From: Mucilaginibacter sp. dw_454 | Lineage (GTDB): Bacteria; Bacteroidota; Bacteroidia; Sphingobacteriales; Sphingobacteriaceae | Length of the DNA stretch: 64,000 nucleotides | Assembly (NCBI RefSeq): GCF_018449775.1 | Contig: NZ_JAAVVB010000008.1 | Span: forward strand, 62,001 to 126,000 | Direction of reading: 5' to 3' | Shown: piece after piece, positions 15,596 through 23,668 of the stretch | Position numbering within the stretch: the first letter of the stretch is position 1 | Layout: every line of letters begins with the position of its first letter | Program-made: the position numbers and the translations under genes | The notes under the pieces: generated by a model | The model's input: only the letters and a program-made list of their open reading frames with translations | Databases searched by the model: none | What the model was told of the DNA's origin: nothing

Positions 15596-15637
15596 AAAAA
15601 GAAAAGGCGATGAGTAACTCATCGCCTTTTCTTTTTG
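15596..15637. terminator. Bidirectional terminator between convergent genes
   Basis: Nearly perfect arms of about 19 bp (AAAAAGAAAAGGCGATGAG and its complement) around a TAA loop, A-rich at one side and T-rich at the other, so it can stop transcription from both the metallo-hydrolase and the response-regulator gene. Confidence 0.85.
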
Positions 15638-15652
15638 TGTTAGCGGTAACGC

Positions 15653-16063
15653 TTAATTAGCGTTAAACAATTCTTTTATTTTTTCTACACTTAAGGGCTT
15701 AGAAATAAAATTCTTTACCAATGGGTATGAGCGTGCTTTATTAATATCGTTACTAAACACCGATGACGAGATGATGTAGATCTTGCTTTTTCCAAGCGGA
15801 TCTATGTTCAGCCGTTTGTATTCATCTAAAAATTCCCAGCCATTCATTATTGGCATGTTTATATCAAGCAAGATAAAGTCTGGCAGCAGGGCAGGGTCGT
15901 GTTTTTGGATATTTACCAACTCTTCTATTGCAAACCGTCCATTTAAGCACGCAGATATGGCGGTATTGTCGACAGCCTTTTTTATCAGTTTGATAGAGAT
16001 AAAATTATTAATCTCGTCATCATCCACTAATAATATACTTACTGGTTTGCTGGTAGTAGTCAT
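15653..16063 (-). CDS. Single-domain response regulator
   Basis: The 136 residues are one receiver domain: acidic cluster D14-D16, phospho-acceptor D67 in FILLDINMP, a Ser-rich switch segment ISSSV (about 100-104) and the conserved Lys in ISKPL (about 122). No output domain is present, as in CheY/Spo0F-type relay proteins. The extended loop between beta-2 and beta-3 and the MNGWEFLDEY continuation are typical of the Bacteroidota receiver proteins usually found near large hybrid kinases, but no kinase is adjacent here. It would act through phosphotransfer or protein binding; the partner is unknown. Confidence 0.9.
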   Translation of the reverse strand: MTTTSKPVSILLVDDDEINNFISIKLIKKAVDNTAISACLNGRFAIEELVNIQKHDPALLPDFILLDINMPIMNGWEFLDEYKRLNIDPLGKSKIYIISSSVFSNDINKARSYPLVKNFISKPLSVEKIKELFNAN

Positions 16064-16266
16064 ATGGTGTTTATACGGCGTATTTTTGAAAAGGTTGTAT
16101 TCCTATATGTTGTAAACATCACAAAAAGCAAAAGTGTTTTATTTCACATGAATATACAAGCAATTTTACATAAACATGGGCCTAAATATTAAGAAAATAA
16201 TAAAACCCGCTCATTCTTTACTTTAAAGCAATATAGTGTCAGGGGAGTATAATTTTATCAGAAATA

Positions 16267-16287
16267 AAATGCAATAAAGTTGCATTT
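16267..16287. promoter_or_regulatory. 21-bp inverted repeat, candidate Fur-family operator
   Basis: AAATGCAA-TAAAG-TTGCATTT is a perfect 8-bp inverted repeat with a 5-base spacer. It ends 3 bases before the -7 element of the MerC-like gene, the right place for a repressor, and its size fits Fur/Zur-type boxes. A Fur-family gene is next but one element downstream. The regulator assignment is inference. Confidence 0.5.
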
Positions 16288-16290
16288 GAC

Positions 16291-16298
16291 TATATTTG
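16291..16298 (+). promoter_or_regulatory. -7 element 4 nt from the MerC-like start (leaderless)
   Basis: TATATTTG-CATA-ATG. Exact TAnnTTTG match directly after the 21-bp inverted repeat; the transcript should start at or next to the ATG at 16303. Confidence 0.55.
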
Positions 16299-16302
16299 CA
16301 TA

Positions 16303-16731
16303 ATGACTTCAAAAAGACCGGATTCAAGATTAGACCGCATCGGGATGACCGCATCAACATTGTGCGCAATCCATTGCGCCATAGTGCCTTTGCTACTTAC
16401 TTTTTTGCCATTAATAGGCTTAGGTTTCCTGGCCAATCCATGGTTTGAGTGGGGCATGATCATTCTGGCCTTGCTTTTGGGGGTCTCTTCCATTTTCATG
16501 TCGTATTTCCGCACGCACCACCGGGCTCTGCCTTTATTGTTATTACTAACAGGGTTTTCCCTGGTAATAGGCGGCCATATTTATTTAAAAGGATGGATAG
16601 AAGCCATTATTGTGCCCCTGGGCGGCTTAACCATTGCTGTGGCACATTTTGTAAATTTTAAATATGTTGATGTTTGCAAAACCGACGATCATTTCTTTCT
16701 GTTGAAGCACCATCATGCCAAACGGCATTAA
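16303..16731 (+). CDS. MerC-domain membrane protein
   Basis: A 142-residue integral membrane protein with four hydrophobic segments (about residues 20-42, 47-66, 72-90, 96-116). The MerC pattern TLCAIHCAIVP (Cys21 and Cys25 in the first membrane segment) is present, and the C-terminal tail ends in a His-rich stretch (KHHHAKRH) with another Cys near 125, so metal handling is likely. MerC proteins bring mercuric ions into the cell in mer operons, but Bacteroidota homologues sit next to Fur-family regulators without mer genes, as here, and may move zinc or another metal. It has a promoter whose -7 element abuts the ATG and a 21-bp inverted repeat over the promoter. Confidence 0.85.
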   Translation: MTSKRPDSRLDRIGMTASTLCAIHCAIVPLLLTFLPLIGLGFLANPWFEWGMIILALLLGVSSIFMSYFRTHHRALPLLLLLTGFSLVIGGHIYLKGWIEAIIVPLGGLTIAVAHFVNFKYVDVCKTDDHFFLLKHHHAKRH

Positions 16732-16805
16732 AATTCTGCTTACCTACCCGCAATTACCTTTGGCGAAGAGCGTTAATTATTAAAAACAAATTCGCTAATT
16801 CTTAG

Positions 16806-16813
16806 TAATTTTG
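16806..16813 (+). promoter_or_regulatory. Candidate -7 element for the Fur-family gene
   Basis: TAATTTTG, exact TAnnTTTG, 16 bases before the ATG at 16830. It implies a leader of about ten bases. Confidence 0.45.
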
Positions 16814-16829
16814 TAAAGACATTCATTAA

Positions 16830-17255
16830 ATGATCCATAATCAGCATTTCGAACATTTATTAAAAAGGCATCAGCTTAAACGTACTGAGGCCCGGCTAAG
16901 AGTGTTGCAGCTTTTGGTCAACAAAAAAACAGCTACCTCACAGCCAGATCTGGAAAGCGTTATCGGCGATGTAGATCGTGTCACACTTTACCGCATATTA
17001 AGCGCCTTTGAAGAAAAAGGTATTATCCATAAAGTTTTTGATTTGAATGGCACGGCTAATTACGCCATTTGCTCGTCAGACTGCGATGAGCATCATCACC
17101 ACGACGAGCACTTGCATTTTAACTGCACCAACTGCAAAAATGTATACTGCCTTGAAGAGATGGATATGCCGCCTATCGTTCTGCCCGCCGGTTTTAAACT
17201 GGATAAATTAAGCTTTAGTGCTACCGGCTTATGCCCTAAATGTTCAAATAAATAA
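16830..17255 (+). CDS. Fur-family metal-responsive transcriptional regulator
   Basis: The 141 residues have the Fur layout: an N-terminal winged helix (LKRTEARLRVLQLLV, then VTLYRILSAFEEKGIIHKV, about residues 15-72) and a C-terminal dimerisation domain. Structural zinc ligands are visible as CTNC (about 100-103) and a late CPKC (about 135-138). Between the domains is CSSDCDEHHHHDEHLHFNC, unusually rich in His, giving a dense metal site. It resembles Zur or PerR-like members more than classical Fur, but the metal cannot be decided from sequence. Together with the MerC-like gene 98 bases upstream it makes a plausible metal-homeostasis unit. The amidase gene starts 27 bases downstream. Confidence 0.9.
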   Translation: MIHNQHFEHLLKRHQLKRTEARLRVLQLLVNKKTATSQPDLESVIGDVDRVTLYRILSAFEEKGIIHKVFDLNGTANYAICSSDCDEHHHHDEHLHFNCTNCKNVYCLEEMDMPPIVLPAGFKLDKLSFSATGLCPKCSNK

Positions 17256-17282
17256 TTATCCGCAGATACCCTAATTAGTTAA

Positions 17283-18107
17283 ATGAACAAACTCTTTACC
17301 CGCTTACACCTTATTGCGCTCAATAGCATTTTGGTGGCATTAGTAATCTCGCTCAGTTCATTTACCAACCAGCAAGACAGCGCCAAAAACAATGGTTATC
17401 ATTTCAAAACGGTAGTGATTGATGCCGGGCACGGCGGTAAAGATCCGGGAACACATGGGCTGCATACCAACGAAAAAACCGTTGCCTTGCAAATTGCCAA
17501 AAAACTAAGAGCAGCCATTGAGGACCAAATGCCGGGTATCCGTACCGTAATGACGCGGTCGGATGATACATTTATCCCCCTGGACACACGATCGCAAATT
17601 GCCAATGAGCATCATGGCAATTTATTTATTTCTATACACTGCAACTCATCTCCGGAGGGCACCGGTTATAGCGATCATAAACAAAAAGGCACCATGATGC
17701 TGGTTTATGGTTTTCACCGGGTTAAAGAGCAGTTAGAAGCTATTCGTGAAAACTCGTCTATTTATATTGAAAAAGACTACAAAACCAAATATCAAAGTTA
17801 CGACGAAGACGATCCGGTTAACCGGATTTTGCTAAACGCTTACATGCAGAAATACCGCCAGCACAGCATTTTTTTTGGCGACATATTGAACGAAGAGTTT
17901 AAAACCAAGGGCCGCGTAACCATAGGGGTTAAAGAGCAAGGCATCCTGGTGCTGGCCCACAGCGCCATGCCTGCAGTAATGATCGAGACCGGTTTTATTA
18001 ATAACCCGACAGATGAAGATTACCTGACATCGGACGAAGGACAGGATGAAATTGTACAGGTGATTATCAAGTCTTTAAAACGCTACAAGGCCAAAACCAA
18101 CGGATAA
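17283..18107 (+). CDS. N-acetylmuramoyl-L-alanine amidase (Amidase_3)
   Basis: A 274-residue exported zinc amidase that cuts the bond between MurNAc and L-Ala in peptidoglycan. An N-terminal hydrophobic segment (about residues 9-27) acts as signal or anchor. The catalytic domain starts at VVIDAGHGGKDPG (about 44-56, zinc His in the DAGHGG), continues with NEKTVALQIA (zinc Glu), FISIHCNSS (zinc His, about 117-125) and ends with the catalytic-Glu motif VMIETGFINNP (about 236-246). A stretch of about 45 residues between the last His and Glu (EKDYKTKYQSYDEDDP region) is longer than in minimal AmiC domains, as usual for Bacteroidota. It follows the Fur-family gene closely. Confidence 0.93.
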   Translation: MNKLFTRLHLIALNSILVALVISLSSFTNQQDSAKNNGYHFKTVVIDAGHGGKDPGTHGLHTNEKTVALQIAKKLRAAIEDQMPGIRTVMTRSDDTFIPLDTRSQIANEHHGNLFISIHCNSSPEGTGYSDHKQKGTMMLVYGFHRVKEQLEAIRENSSIYIEKDYKTKYQSYDEDDPVNRILLNAYMQKYRQHSIFFGDILNEEFKTKGRVTIGVKEQGILVLAHSAMPAVMIETGFINNPTDEDYLTSDEGQDEIVQVIIKSLKRYKAKTNG

Positions 18108-18294
18108 GTACTAACAATTAGTTAACACCAATTAGGCCAAAATACCAAAAACCGCCCGGGTTTTTGTTGCGAAAATGGCAAAGAAACACACCATATTGCC
18201 ACAATTGTTAATTAACGGCTCTATTGTGCAAAAGTATCGCGTTAAATTAAGTTAAATGAGCTATAAAAATTAACCTATGATAAAAAGTCAGCTT

Positions 18295-18302
18295 TATCTT
18301 TG
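18295..18302 (+). promoter_or_regulatory. Candidate -7 element of a small transcript
   Basis: TATCTTTG is an exact TAnnTTTG match in a 377-bp gap; about 95 bases later comes a hairpin with a T tract. No coding start is near. Confidence 0.45.
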
Positions 18303-18306
18303 TGGT

Positions 18307-18402
18307 ATTGTTACTATCGAACTAAACCAATTGTTCTTTATGATAAGTTAATGAGTCAGTTAATACGAGAAAGAGGGCACGCTGGGCCTTCTTTTTTGCT
18401 TT
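18307..18402 (+). ncRNA. Candidate small RNA or transcribed leader
   Basis: The promoter element at 18295-18302 and the terminator at 18372-18402 bracket about 95 bases with no sensible reading frame. Transcription would start near 18307-18309. The 377-bp gap between the amidase and the next protein gene is otherwise empty: AT-rich with no repeat. An alternative is that the hairpin attenuates transcription into the small gene at 18485. I cannot match it to a named RNA family. Confidence 0.4.
18372..18402 (+). terminator. Intrinsic terminator ahead of the 83-residue gene
   Basis: AGAGGGC pairs with GCCTTCT (one G-T wobble) around a seven-base loop, followed by TTTTT-G-CTTTT. Confidence 0.6.
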
Positions 18403-18484
18403 TACAGGGTTTTGTTTGCTACGGATTTTGAAGATCAAAAAACTATCGGGCGATTTGTGGTGTTATAAAATAAAACATGAAGCC

Positions 18485-18736
18485 ATGATCGAATCTAAAG
18501 ATACCACACCAGCAGAAAAAGACGGTAAATACCAATTCGAAATACATTACTCTGGTCGCGATGTAAATTGCCGGGTAGAAAAAGAACAACAAACCCTTCA
18601 CGTCATTATCGACGAAAATCTGAGCGCCGAGCTTAAAATCAACAATGATGGCACGCTTACCCAAATCAGCGGCGCGCAATTGCCAGACTCGTCTATCGAT
18701 TTCATTAAAAAGAAAGTTTTAGGGTTAAAGGTATAG
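18485..18736 (+). CDS. Small conserved hypothetical protein
   Basis: An 83-residue, acidic, soluble protein with no signal peptide or membrane segment. It looks like a small all-beta fold: alternating strands (YQFEIHYSG, DVNCRVEKE, TLHVIIDEN, AELKINNDG) then a C-terminal helix with a Val/Leu end. The ATG at 18485 is preferred over the upstream in-frame TTG at 18416, because the added 23 residues do not look like a natural N terminus and would read into the region after the terminator. It converges with recO, whose stop lies directly next to this one. No family is recognised. Confidence 0.6.
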   Translation: MIESKDTTPAEKDGKYQFEIHYSGRDVNCRVEKEQQTLHVIIDENLSAELKINNDGTLTQISGAQLPDSSIDFIKKKVLGLKV

Positions 18737-19462
18737 TTATCCCAACACCTCTTCCAGTATCTCATGCGAATGGATATTACCAAAGCCTTCAATGTGCAGT
18801 GCGTAATATTCTAACAGCTTGGCTATGAGATAACGGCGTTCGTCATTACTAAACTTTAGGTTGGGCAAATTTTCAAAACTGCATTGCAGCAGCCGGCTAA
18901 AGTTTTGGGTATGCGGTGGCGACAGATATAACAACCCATCGGGTTTATATTTGATAAATACGCCGTTTTTCAGGTCGAAATAATCTGCCTCATCAGACAG
19001 GAACTTATCGGGATAAAAACCCAGGTAACGGGTAAGCTGGGTTAGAAACAATAAATGAAAGTTGGCCAGTCCGATGGTTTGATGATCCAACCATTCTATA
19101 GTATTAAATATAAAATCAAACAGATTCTCATCCGGCGTTTGCTGCCGTACGGATTTATACAGCACCTCATTCAAGAACATGGCCATACTGCTTTTAATTA
19201 CATCGTAAGGAATACTTTGCAGTACCGGGGAGGTCTTTAATTCGGAGATACGCTGCACACCGCCCGATCCTTTATGATACACTACCATATCCAGCAAATG
19301 CAAAGGCTGCAGCATATTGCGGCTTATTTTGGCCTTAGGCTTTTTTACGCCATTAATAATGTATGATTGCAAGCCCAATTTCTCGGTAAATACCTGGGTA
19401 ATGACACTGCTTTCGCCATAGTCAGTAGTTTTGAGTACTATGCCCCTGGTTTTATGCAGCAT
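18737..19462 (-). CDS. recO: DNA repair protein RecO
   Basis: A 241-residue RecO: N-terminal OB fold beginning MLHKTRGIVLKTTDYGESS (the Y/F-G-E-x-S signature of the family), GVKKPKAKISRNMLQPLHLL, then a helical domain with LARYLGF-like LTRYLGFYPD (about residues 140-149). RecO binds DNA and SSB, anneals strands and with RecR helps load RecA. The C terminus lacks the zinc-cysteine set seen in some RecO proteins. The start overlaps the end of the diacylglycerol kinase-like gene by 11 bases, so the two are translated from one mRNA. Confidence 0.93.
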   Translation of the reverse strand: MLHKTRGIVLKTTDYGESSVITQVFTEKLGLQSYIINGVKKPKAKISRNMLQPLHLLDMVVYHKGSGGVQRISELKTSPVLQSIPYDVIKSSMAMFLNEVLYKSVRQQTPDENLFDFIFNTIEWLDHQTIGLANFHLLFLTQLTRYLGFYPDKFLSDEADYFDLKNGVFIKYKPDGLLYLSPPHTQNFSRLLQCSFENLPNLKFSNDERRYLIAKLLEYYALHIEGFGNIHSHEILEEVLG

Positions 19463-19817
19463 GGATCAGCAACAATATTTTGGGTAAGAAAATTACCAGG
19501 CCGGTAATCAGTGCGAATAACGCTGCAACAACCACTGCGGCGGCGCCCATATCTTTAACGTGACCGGCAGTTTTATTATATTCGGGCGATACCAGGTCTG
19601 TTAAAAATTCAAGTGCGGTATTGAACAGTTCGGACATTAGAACCAAGGCAATGCAGCACGCAATCCAAAGCCATTCATTAGTAGCAATACGCAAAGCGTA
19701 CCCCGTGTAAACGGTAATTAACGCTACCACCAAATGCACCCGGAAATTGAGTTGCGTTTTAGTAGCATGTGCCAGCCCATTAAAGGCATAGCCAAAACCA
19801 CGGATAAATTTTTTCAT
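19452..19817 (-). CDS. Diacylglycerol kinase-like membrane protein (DgkA/UndPK family)
   Basis: The 121 residues have the DgkA layout: an amphipathic N-terminal helix, then three membrane segments (about residues 31-47, 50-68, 94-116). The signature ELFNTALEFLTDLV with the catalytic Glu and the nearby NKTAGHVKDMGAAAV is the active-site region of prokaryotic diacylglycerol/undecaprenol kinases. It would phosphorylate a lipid alcohol at the inner face of the cytoplasmic membrane. Bacteroidota often carry this type. An exact TAAATTTG ends 4 bases before the ATG, so the operon with recO probably has a leaderless message. Confidence 0.9.
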   Translation of the reverse strand: MKKFIRGFGYAFNGLAHATKTQLNFRVHLVVALITVYTGYALRIATNEWLWIACCIALVLMSELFNTALEFLTDLVSPEYNKTAGHVKDMGAAAVVVAALFALITGLVIFLPKILLLIHAA

Positions 19818-19821
19818 TCCT

Positions 19822-19829
19822 CAAATTTA
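19822..19829 (-). promoter_or_regulatory. -7 element 4 nt from the diacylglycerol kinase-like start (leaderless)
   Basis: Minus-strand TAAATTTG-AGGA-ATG. The AGGA could be read as a Shine-Dalgarno remnant but touches the ATG, too close to act as one. Confidence 0.5.
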
Positions 19830-19857
19830 GGGAAAAGAAGGGTGGAAATATCTGTAT

Positions 19858-19960
19858 GTAGAGACGCAATATTTTGCGTCTCCCGCCAGACATTAATCTA
19901 CGACCTGCACGATTGAATAAAAAGAGTTTAAGTTTAAGACGCAAAATATTGCGTCTCTAC
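19858..19960. repeat. GTAGAGACGCAATATTTTGCG palindrome pair (family B copy 1)
   Basis: Two small palindromes in inverted orientation: one at 19858-19882, its complement at 19938-19960. Between them, 19891-19921 duplicates (27 of 31 identical) the last bases of the glycosidase gene found at 19968-19998, a direct repeat 77 bases apart. The second family copy is at 23.7 kb. Confidence 0.75.
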
Positions 19961-19969
19961 ATTACGACA

Positions 19970-21850
19970 TTAATTTACCACCTGCACAATCGAATAAACA
20001 TCCACGCCATCTACCGCAAATTTTATCTTACCGGCAGCATAGGTAAACGGCAGAGCCACATTACCCGGCTGCAAAAAAACAGTTTTCGGCTTTTTGCCGG
20101 TAGTTAAAGCGACATTGATCAGCGTTGTTATAGCCGGCATTTTAAACTCCAGGGTATTATCCGGCTTGGTATCGAAATGATCGCCCACATTTACCAGGTG
20201 CAGCAACAAGCTATTTCCTTTTTTATTGAGGGTGATATGAATTTTCGCCTCGCCATCCACCACCACTTTGGGCTGCGGAAATAACTCGCTTACAATTTGC
20301 TGAACAGACCGGCGCAGCGTGTCATTTTTGGTATTGAGATATTTTAAGGAGATGTTATCATTGATACAAGCAATCGCCCCTTTACCATAGTTTTGTTGGG
20401 TGACTGATAGCCCGCCTACGTTACTGGTTGTCGCATTTTCAGGCAATAGTTTGGTAAATAGGTGCCTGTCGCCAATAGCTAATACTTTACCGCCATTATT
20501 TACATATTGTTCTACCTCAGCAATAAACTCGGGTGATAGTTTGCGCCATTCGGTAACCACTAGCAGCGGATATTGTGCCAGCGAATTTTTAAGGTGATGC
20601 TCCTGTAAAACTTGTACGCTGTATTTAGAATCAAGCAACATTTCTAAAGTACCCTTTACATTGTTGTTTCCCCCCTGCCCGTTCTCAAAAACACCCGGCG
20701 ACTCATTATAATGCCCGGTTTCAGAAAGCAACAAAGCAATCTGCGGTACGGGGGTCGAGTTAAAAGTGTACGCTTTTCGTTCATGGCAGAATTTAGAAAC
20801 TTCGGCTATGGTAGGCACGGTCTCCATGGGTATTGAAGCATCACGGTGCTGCGGGGTATAGATTTCATAGCCCCCACCTTGCGATATCACCAGGGCTGCC
20901 TTTTGTTCTAAGTGCCGCGCAGTCTTCCAATAGAAGCCTTTACCGTTTTTATCGCTCATAAAACCCCAGCACATTAGGTCCCATGGTTTACCTTGCGGAG
21001 CCAATACACGACTTTCAAAATCCACATCAGGCACGGCGTCGCTGGTAAAATCGCCAGACAAAAAATCAACCGGCGCATCCACCTCGCCCGGCATAAATGA
21101 AGAAAATGACCAGTTGCTTGTAACAATCAAATTGGGGTTAAATTTATGAACCGCGTTAATGTAATGCGTTAAATATTGATGAAAAGCCTTGCGGGTAAAT
21201 TGCACGTAGCCGGCATAATCCGCGTCGCTTCTTGAATGAGGCACACTAGTTTTACCACTGTATTTTTTATACGCCTCAATAGCCACCGGCGAATAGTCGG
21301 GTTGCAGTGCCCAGCACTCGCCATCTACCCAAAGGCCGTTGATGTGATATTTACTACTCAACTCGTTCAACTGCGGAATAAAATAATCGTCGGCATATTT
21401 GCCAAAAATCGAAGTAGCGCCGGCGTCGGCTTTACCGTTACTGTTTATCCTGGCCCAGTCAGGATGATCTTTTACAGCCTGTGCATCCAGCACGCCCGAA
21501 AAATGAGAGAATAATCCTACACCTCGCTTAGCCGTTTCCGCACGAAAAAGGTTAAGTGGGTCCTGAACAATATCCGGTGCGGCAACGCCTACCGTGGTGG
21601 GGTAACTGGATATGCCGGGATGTCCCTTGGTATCTACCTGGATATAATCAGGTTTTACTTGGTCAAGCATAAAATCTACATCCTCGGCCTTTAAAGTCTT
21701 ACCGATACCGTGGGTATCCGGGTTGGCATGAAAATCAAAATGGATGCCGAAGAAGCGGTCGGTAACTTTAAAGTTCTTGAGGGTTTGGGCCTGCGCGAAA
21801 ATAGGCGCAAGTAATAACAAGGCGATAAAGCGGGTTACTTTGTTTAGCAT
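19970..21850 (-). CDS. Secreted glycoside-hydrolase-like protein (TIM barrel plus beta-sandwich)
   Basis: A 626-residue exported protein with a signal peptide of about 21 residues (LLLLAPIFAQAQ). Residues 30-340 look like a TIM barrel: FFGIHFDFHAN, DYIQVDTKGHPG, GVGLFSHFSG, then HINGLWVDGECWA with a candidate nucleophile Asp (about 175), and NLIVTSNWSFSSF. This resembles the hypothetical glycosyl hydrolase/alpha-L-fucosidase-like barrels. Residues 365-500 form a Rossmann-like region (PQIALLLSETGH, YPLLVVTEWR, GGKVLAIGD) as in the beta-galactosidase trimerisation domain, and the rest is beta-sandwich. A glycan-degrading role is likely; the exact GH family and sugar are uncertain. It stands alone, without susCD genes. 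Confidence 0.65.
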   Translation of the reverse strand: MLNKVTRFIALLLLAPIFAQAQTLKNFKVTDRFFGIHFDFHANPDTHGIGKTLKAEDVDFMLDQVKPDYIQVDTKGHPGISSYPTTVGVAAPDIVQDPLNLFRAETAKRGVGLFSHFSGVLDAQAVKDHPDWARINSNGKADAGATSIFGKYADDYFIPQLNELSSKYHINGLWVDGECWALQPDYSPVAIEAYKKYSGKTSVPHSRSDADYAGYVQFTRKAFHQYLTHYINAVHKFNPNLIVTSNWSFSSFMPGEVDAPVDFLSGDFTSDAVPDVDFESRVLAPQGKPWDLMCWGFMSDKNGKGFYWKTARHLEQKAALVISQGGGYEIYTPQHRDASIPMETVPTIAEVSKFCHERKAYTFNSTPVPQIALLLSETGHYNESPGVFENGQGGNNNVKGTLEMLLDSKYSVQVLQEHHLKNSLAQYPLLVVTEWRKLSPEFIAEVEQYVNNGGKVLAIGDRHLFTKLLPENATTSNVGGLSVTQQNYGKGAIACINDNISLKYLNTKNDTLRRSVQQIVSELFPQPKVVVDGEAKIHITLNKKGNSLLLHLVNVGDHFDTKPDNTLEFKMPAITTLINVALTTGKKPKTVFLQPGNVALPFTYAAGKIKFAVDGVDVYSIVQVVN

Positions 21851-21896
21851 GATGGCTTTTATTGGTATAGTAAATTTAGCGAAAATATAAACAAAG

Positions 21897-22086
21897 TTGC
21901 CTATCCGCCGGGGGACTCACCCCAACTTCGCGTTGCTCGTTGACCCTTCTTCCGCAAGCGGGAAAGAGGGTCGTTTTTGTTGAGATCAGACTTACGAAGT
22001 TTTAAAAACTTCGTAAGTCTTTCTGCCCCCCTTTCCGCCGAAGGCGAAGAGCGTGACGAAGCGTAGCGATGATCGGGTGAGTCCTA
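21897..22086. repeat. Nested inverted repeat filling the gap before the POT transporter gene (family G)
   Basis: Outer arms GGACTCACCC (near 21912) and GGGTGAGTCC (near 22075) enclose Pyr/Pur-rich segments with CTTCGCG/TTCGTC words, and in the middle a 31-base palindrome GACTTACGAAGTTTT-A-AAAACTTCGTAAGTC. The 319-bp intergenic gap holds this element and nothing else I can see. Confidence 0.65.
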
Positions 22087-22169
22087 AGCATTCTAAAACA
22101 CGCCTACTATTTCTCCCCAAAAAATACTATATTACAGCAAGTTAAACAAAACCCCTGCTGTATTACTTG

Positions 22170-23657
22170 ATGGAGACCCCTATTGTTGATACCCCAAGCC
22201 TCGATCTGCCCAAAAAGATCAAACACCCTAAAGAACTTTATAGGTTCTCGCTTGCCACAAGCTGGCACATGTTTGCTTATTATGGCACCACCGCTATACT
22301 GCTGGCCTACATGGTTACCAAACTGCATTTTAGCGACGACAAGGGTTACGCCATATTCGGCACATTCTCTGCGCTGGCCTTCGGCTTGCCACTTTTTTGC
22401 GGTATAGTTGCCGATAAAATATTAGGCAAACGCAACTCCTTAATTTTTGGGAGCCTTTTGCAAACTATCGGGCTGTTTTGTGTTGCCATGCCTTATCCGG
22501 CTTTATTTTTTACGGGTTTGTCTTTTTATGTAGTCGGCAACGGTTTTACTGTCGGGATGATCAAAGCTTTGCCAGGCGATTTTTACCATCCGGATGATCT
22601 GGAAAGCAAAGACTCAGCCTACACCATCATGTATGGTTTGTTCAACATAGGCGTAGCAGTGGGTGCCATAGTTTGTGGTTACGTAGGGCAGCAAATAAAC
22701 TGGCAGCTTGCTTTTGGCATTGCAGCTGTAGGCAGTGTGTTTTCATTGTTGGGCATGATCTTCCGCATCCATAAAAAATACGGACAACCTGCGGCGGCGG
22801 CAGCAAAAAAAATATTACCGGGTATAAATGGGGCAACTTTAACCTACATTTTATGCCTCCCGGCCATTGCTTTAATAACCCTGATATTTCTGCATCCGGG
22901 GATAATGGATGTAGTTTTGTTTCCCCTGGCGGGCGTTTCGTTTATTTATGTGATTTACGTATCGTTTAAATATACACGCGCCGAGCGGTTTAAATTATTT
23001 TCCGCATTGGTGGCGTTTACAGCATATGCGTTATTTTTAGCCCTTTATGAGCAAAGTGGCGGCTCTTTTAACCTGTTTGTGATTCGCAATATGGACATGC
23101 ATGTTGGCAACGTACTATTGCCCGGCCTGGCTATTAATAACTTTTTAACCGGTTTTTTGCCGGCTATTATGATGCCCCTGATGTTATGGATTTGGCGCAA
23201 GCTCAACAACGTTGGCTTTGAGCCCGGCACCATACTCAAATTTGTGATCGGTTTTTTATTTATGGGTGCTTTCTTCGGCTCGTTTTGGTGGGGATGCATC
23301 TTGTACAAAAGCACCGGATTGGTACCAGTTTACTTTTTATTTGGCGGCTATATATTAATGGAGTTTAGCGAATTGTGTATAGGCCCCATTATGTATTCGC
23401 TCAGCTACAAACTATCGCCGGCAAATATTGTGGGCGCTATGATGGGTGTATTGGGCATTGCCTCAGCGTTGGGCGAATATCTGGCCGCTAAGATAGGTAG
23501 CCTGGCCACCGTGCCTGAAAATATTCATAACCCAATACTATCACTGCCATATTACACTAAAATATATGGCGAGCTGGCTTTGCTAAGCATTGGTGCCGCA
23601 GTATTTTTTGCTTTGCTGATACCGCTGCTTAAAAAGTGGATGCAGGAGGTGAAATAG
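22170..23657 (+). CDS. POT/PTR2-family proton-dependent transporter
   Basis: A 495-residue transporter with about 12-14 membrane segments. The POT signatures are in place: the N-terminal SWHMFAYYGTTAILLAYM (matching the E-x-x-E-R region in position, but lacking its second Glu and Arg), GxxxADKxxGKR-like GIVADKILGKRNSL (about residues 75-88) and the FYxxINxG-like YGLFNIGVAVGAIV (about 153-166). POT proteins import di- and tripeptides with protons; the substitution of the ExxER motif, which couples protons in canonical members, makes the substrate or coupling uncertain. The ATG at 22170 is preferred over the TTG immediately before it. It is monocistronic, between repeat families G and B. Confidence 0.8.
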   Translation: METPIVDTPSLDLPKKIKHPKELYRFSLATSWHMFAYYGTTAILLAYMVTKLHFSDDKGYAIFGTFSALAFGLPLFCGIVADKILGKRNSLIFGSLLQTIGLFCVAMPYPALFFTGLSFYVVGNGFTVGMIKALPGDFYHPDDLESKDSAYTIMYGLFNIGVAVGAIVCGYVGQQINWQLAFGIAAVGSVFSLLGMIFRIHKKYGQPAAAAAKKILPGINGATLTYILCLPAIALITLIFLHPGIMDVVLFPLAGVSFIYVIYVSFKYTRAERFKLFSALVAFTAYALFLALYEQSGGSFNLFVIRNMDMHVGNVLLPGLAINNFLTGFLPAIMMPLMLWIWRKLNNVGFEPGTILKFVIGFLFMGAFFGSFWWGCILYKSTGLVPVYFLFGGYILMEFSELCIGPIMYSLSYKLSPANIVGAMMGVLGIASALGEYLAAKIGSLATVPENIHNPILSLPYYTKIYGELALLSIGAAVFFALLIPLLKKWMQEVK

Positions 23658-23668
23658 GTTTCAAATAA

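Noticed and set aside
16303..16731. Mercury-resistance operon
   Set aside because: MerC-type motif is present but merA, merR, merT and merP are absent; a general metal role is more likely.
18416..18484. TTG start at 18416 for the small protein
   Set aside because: It lies immediately after the hairpin and T tract, and the extra residues look unlike a natural N terminus; the ATG at 18485 is better.
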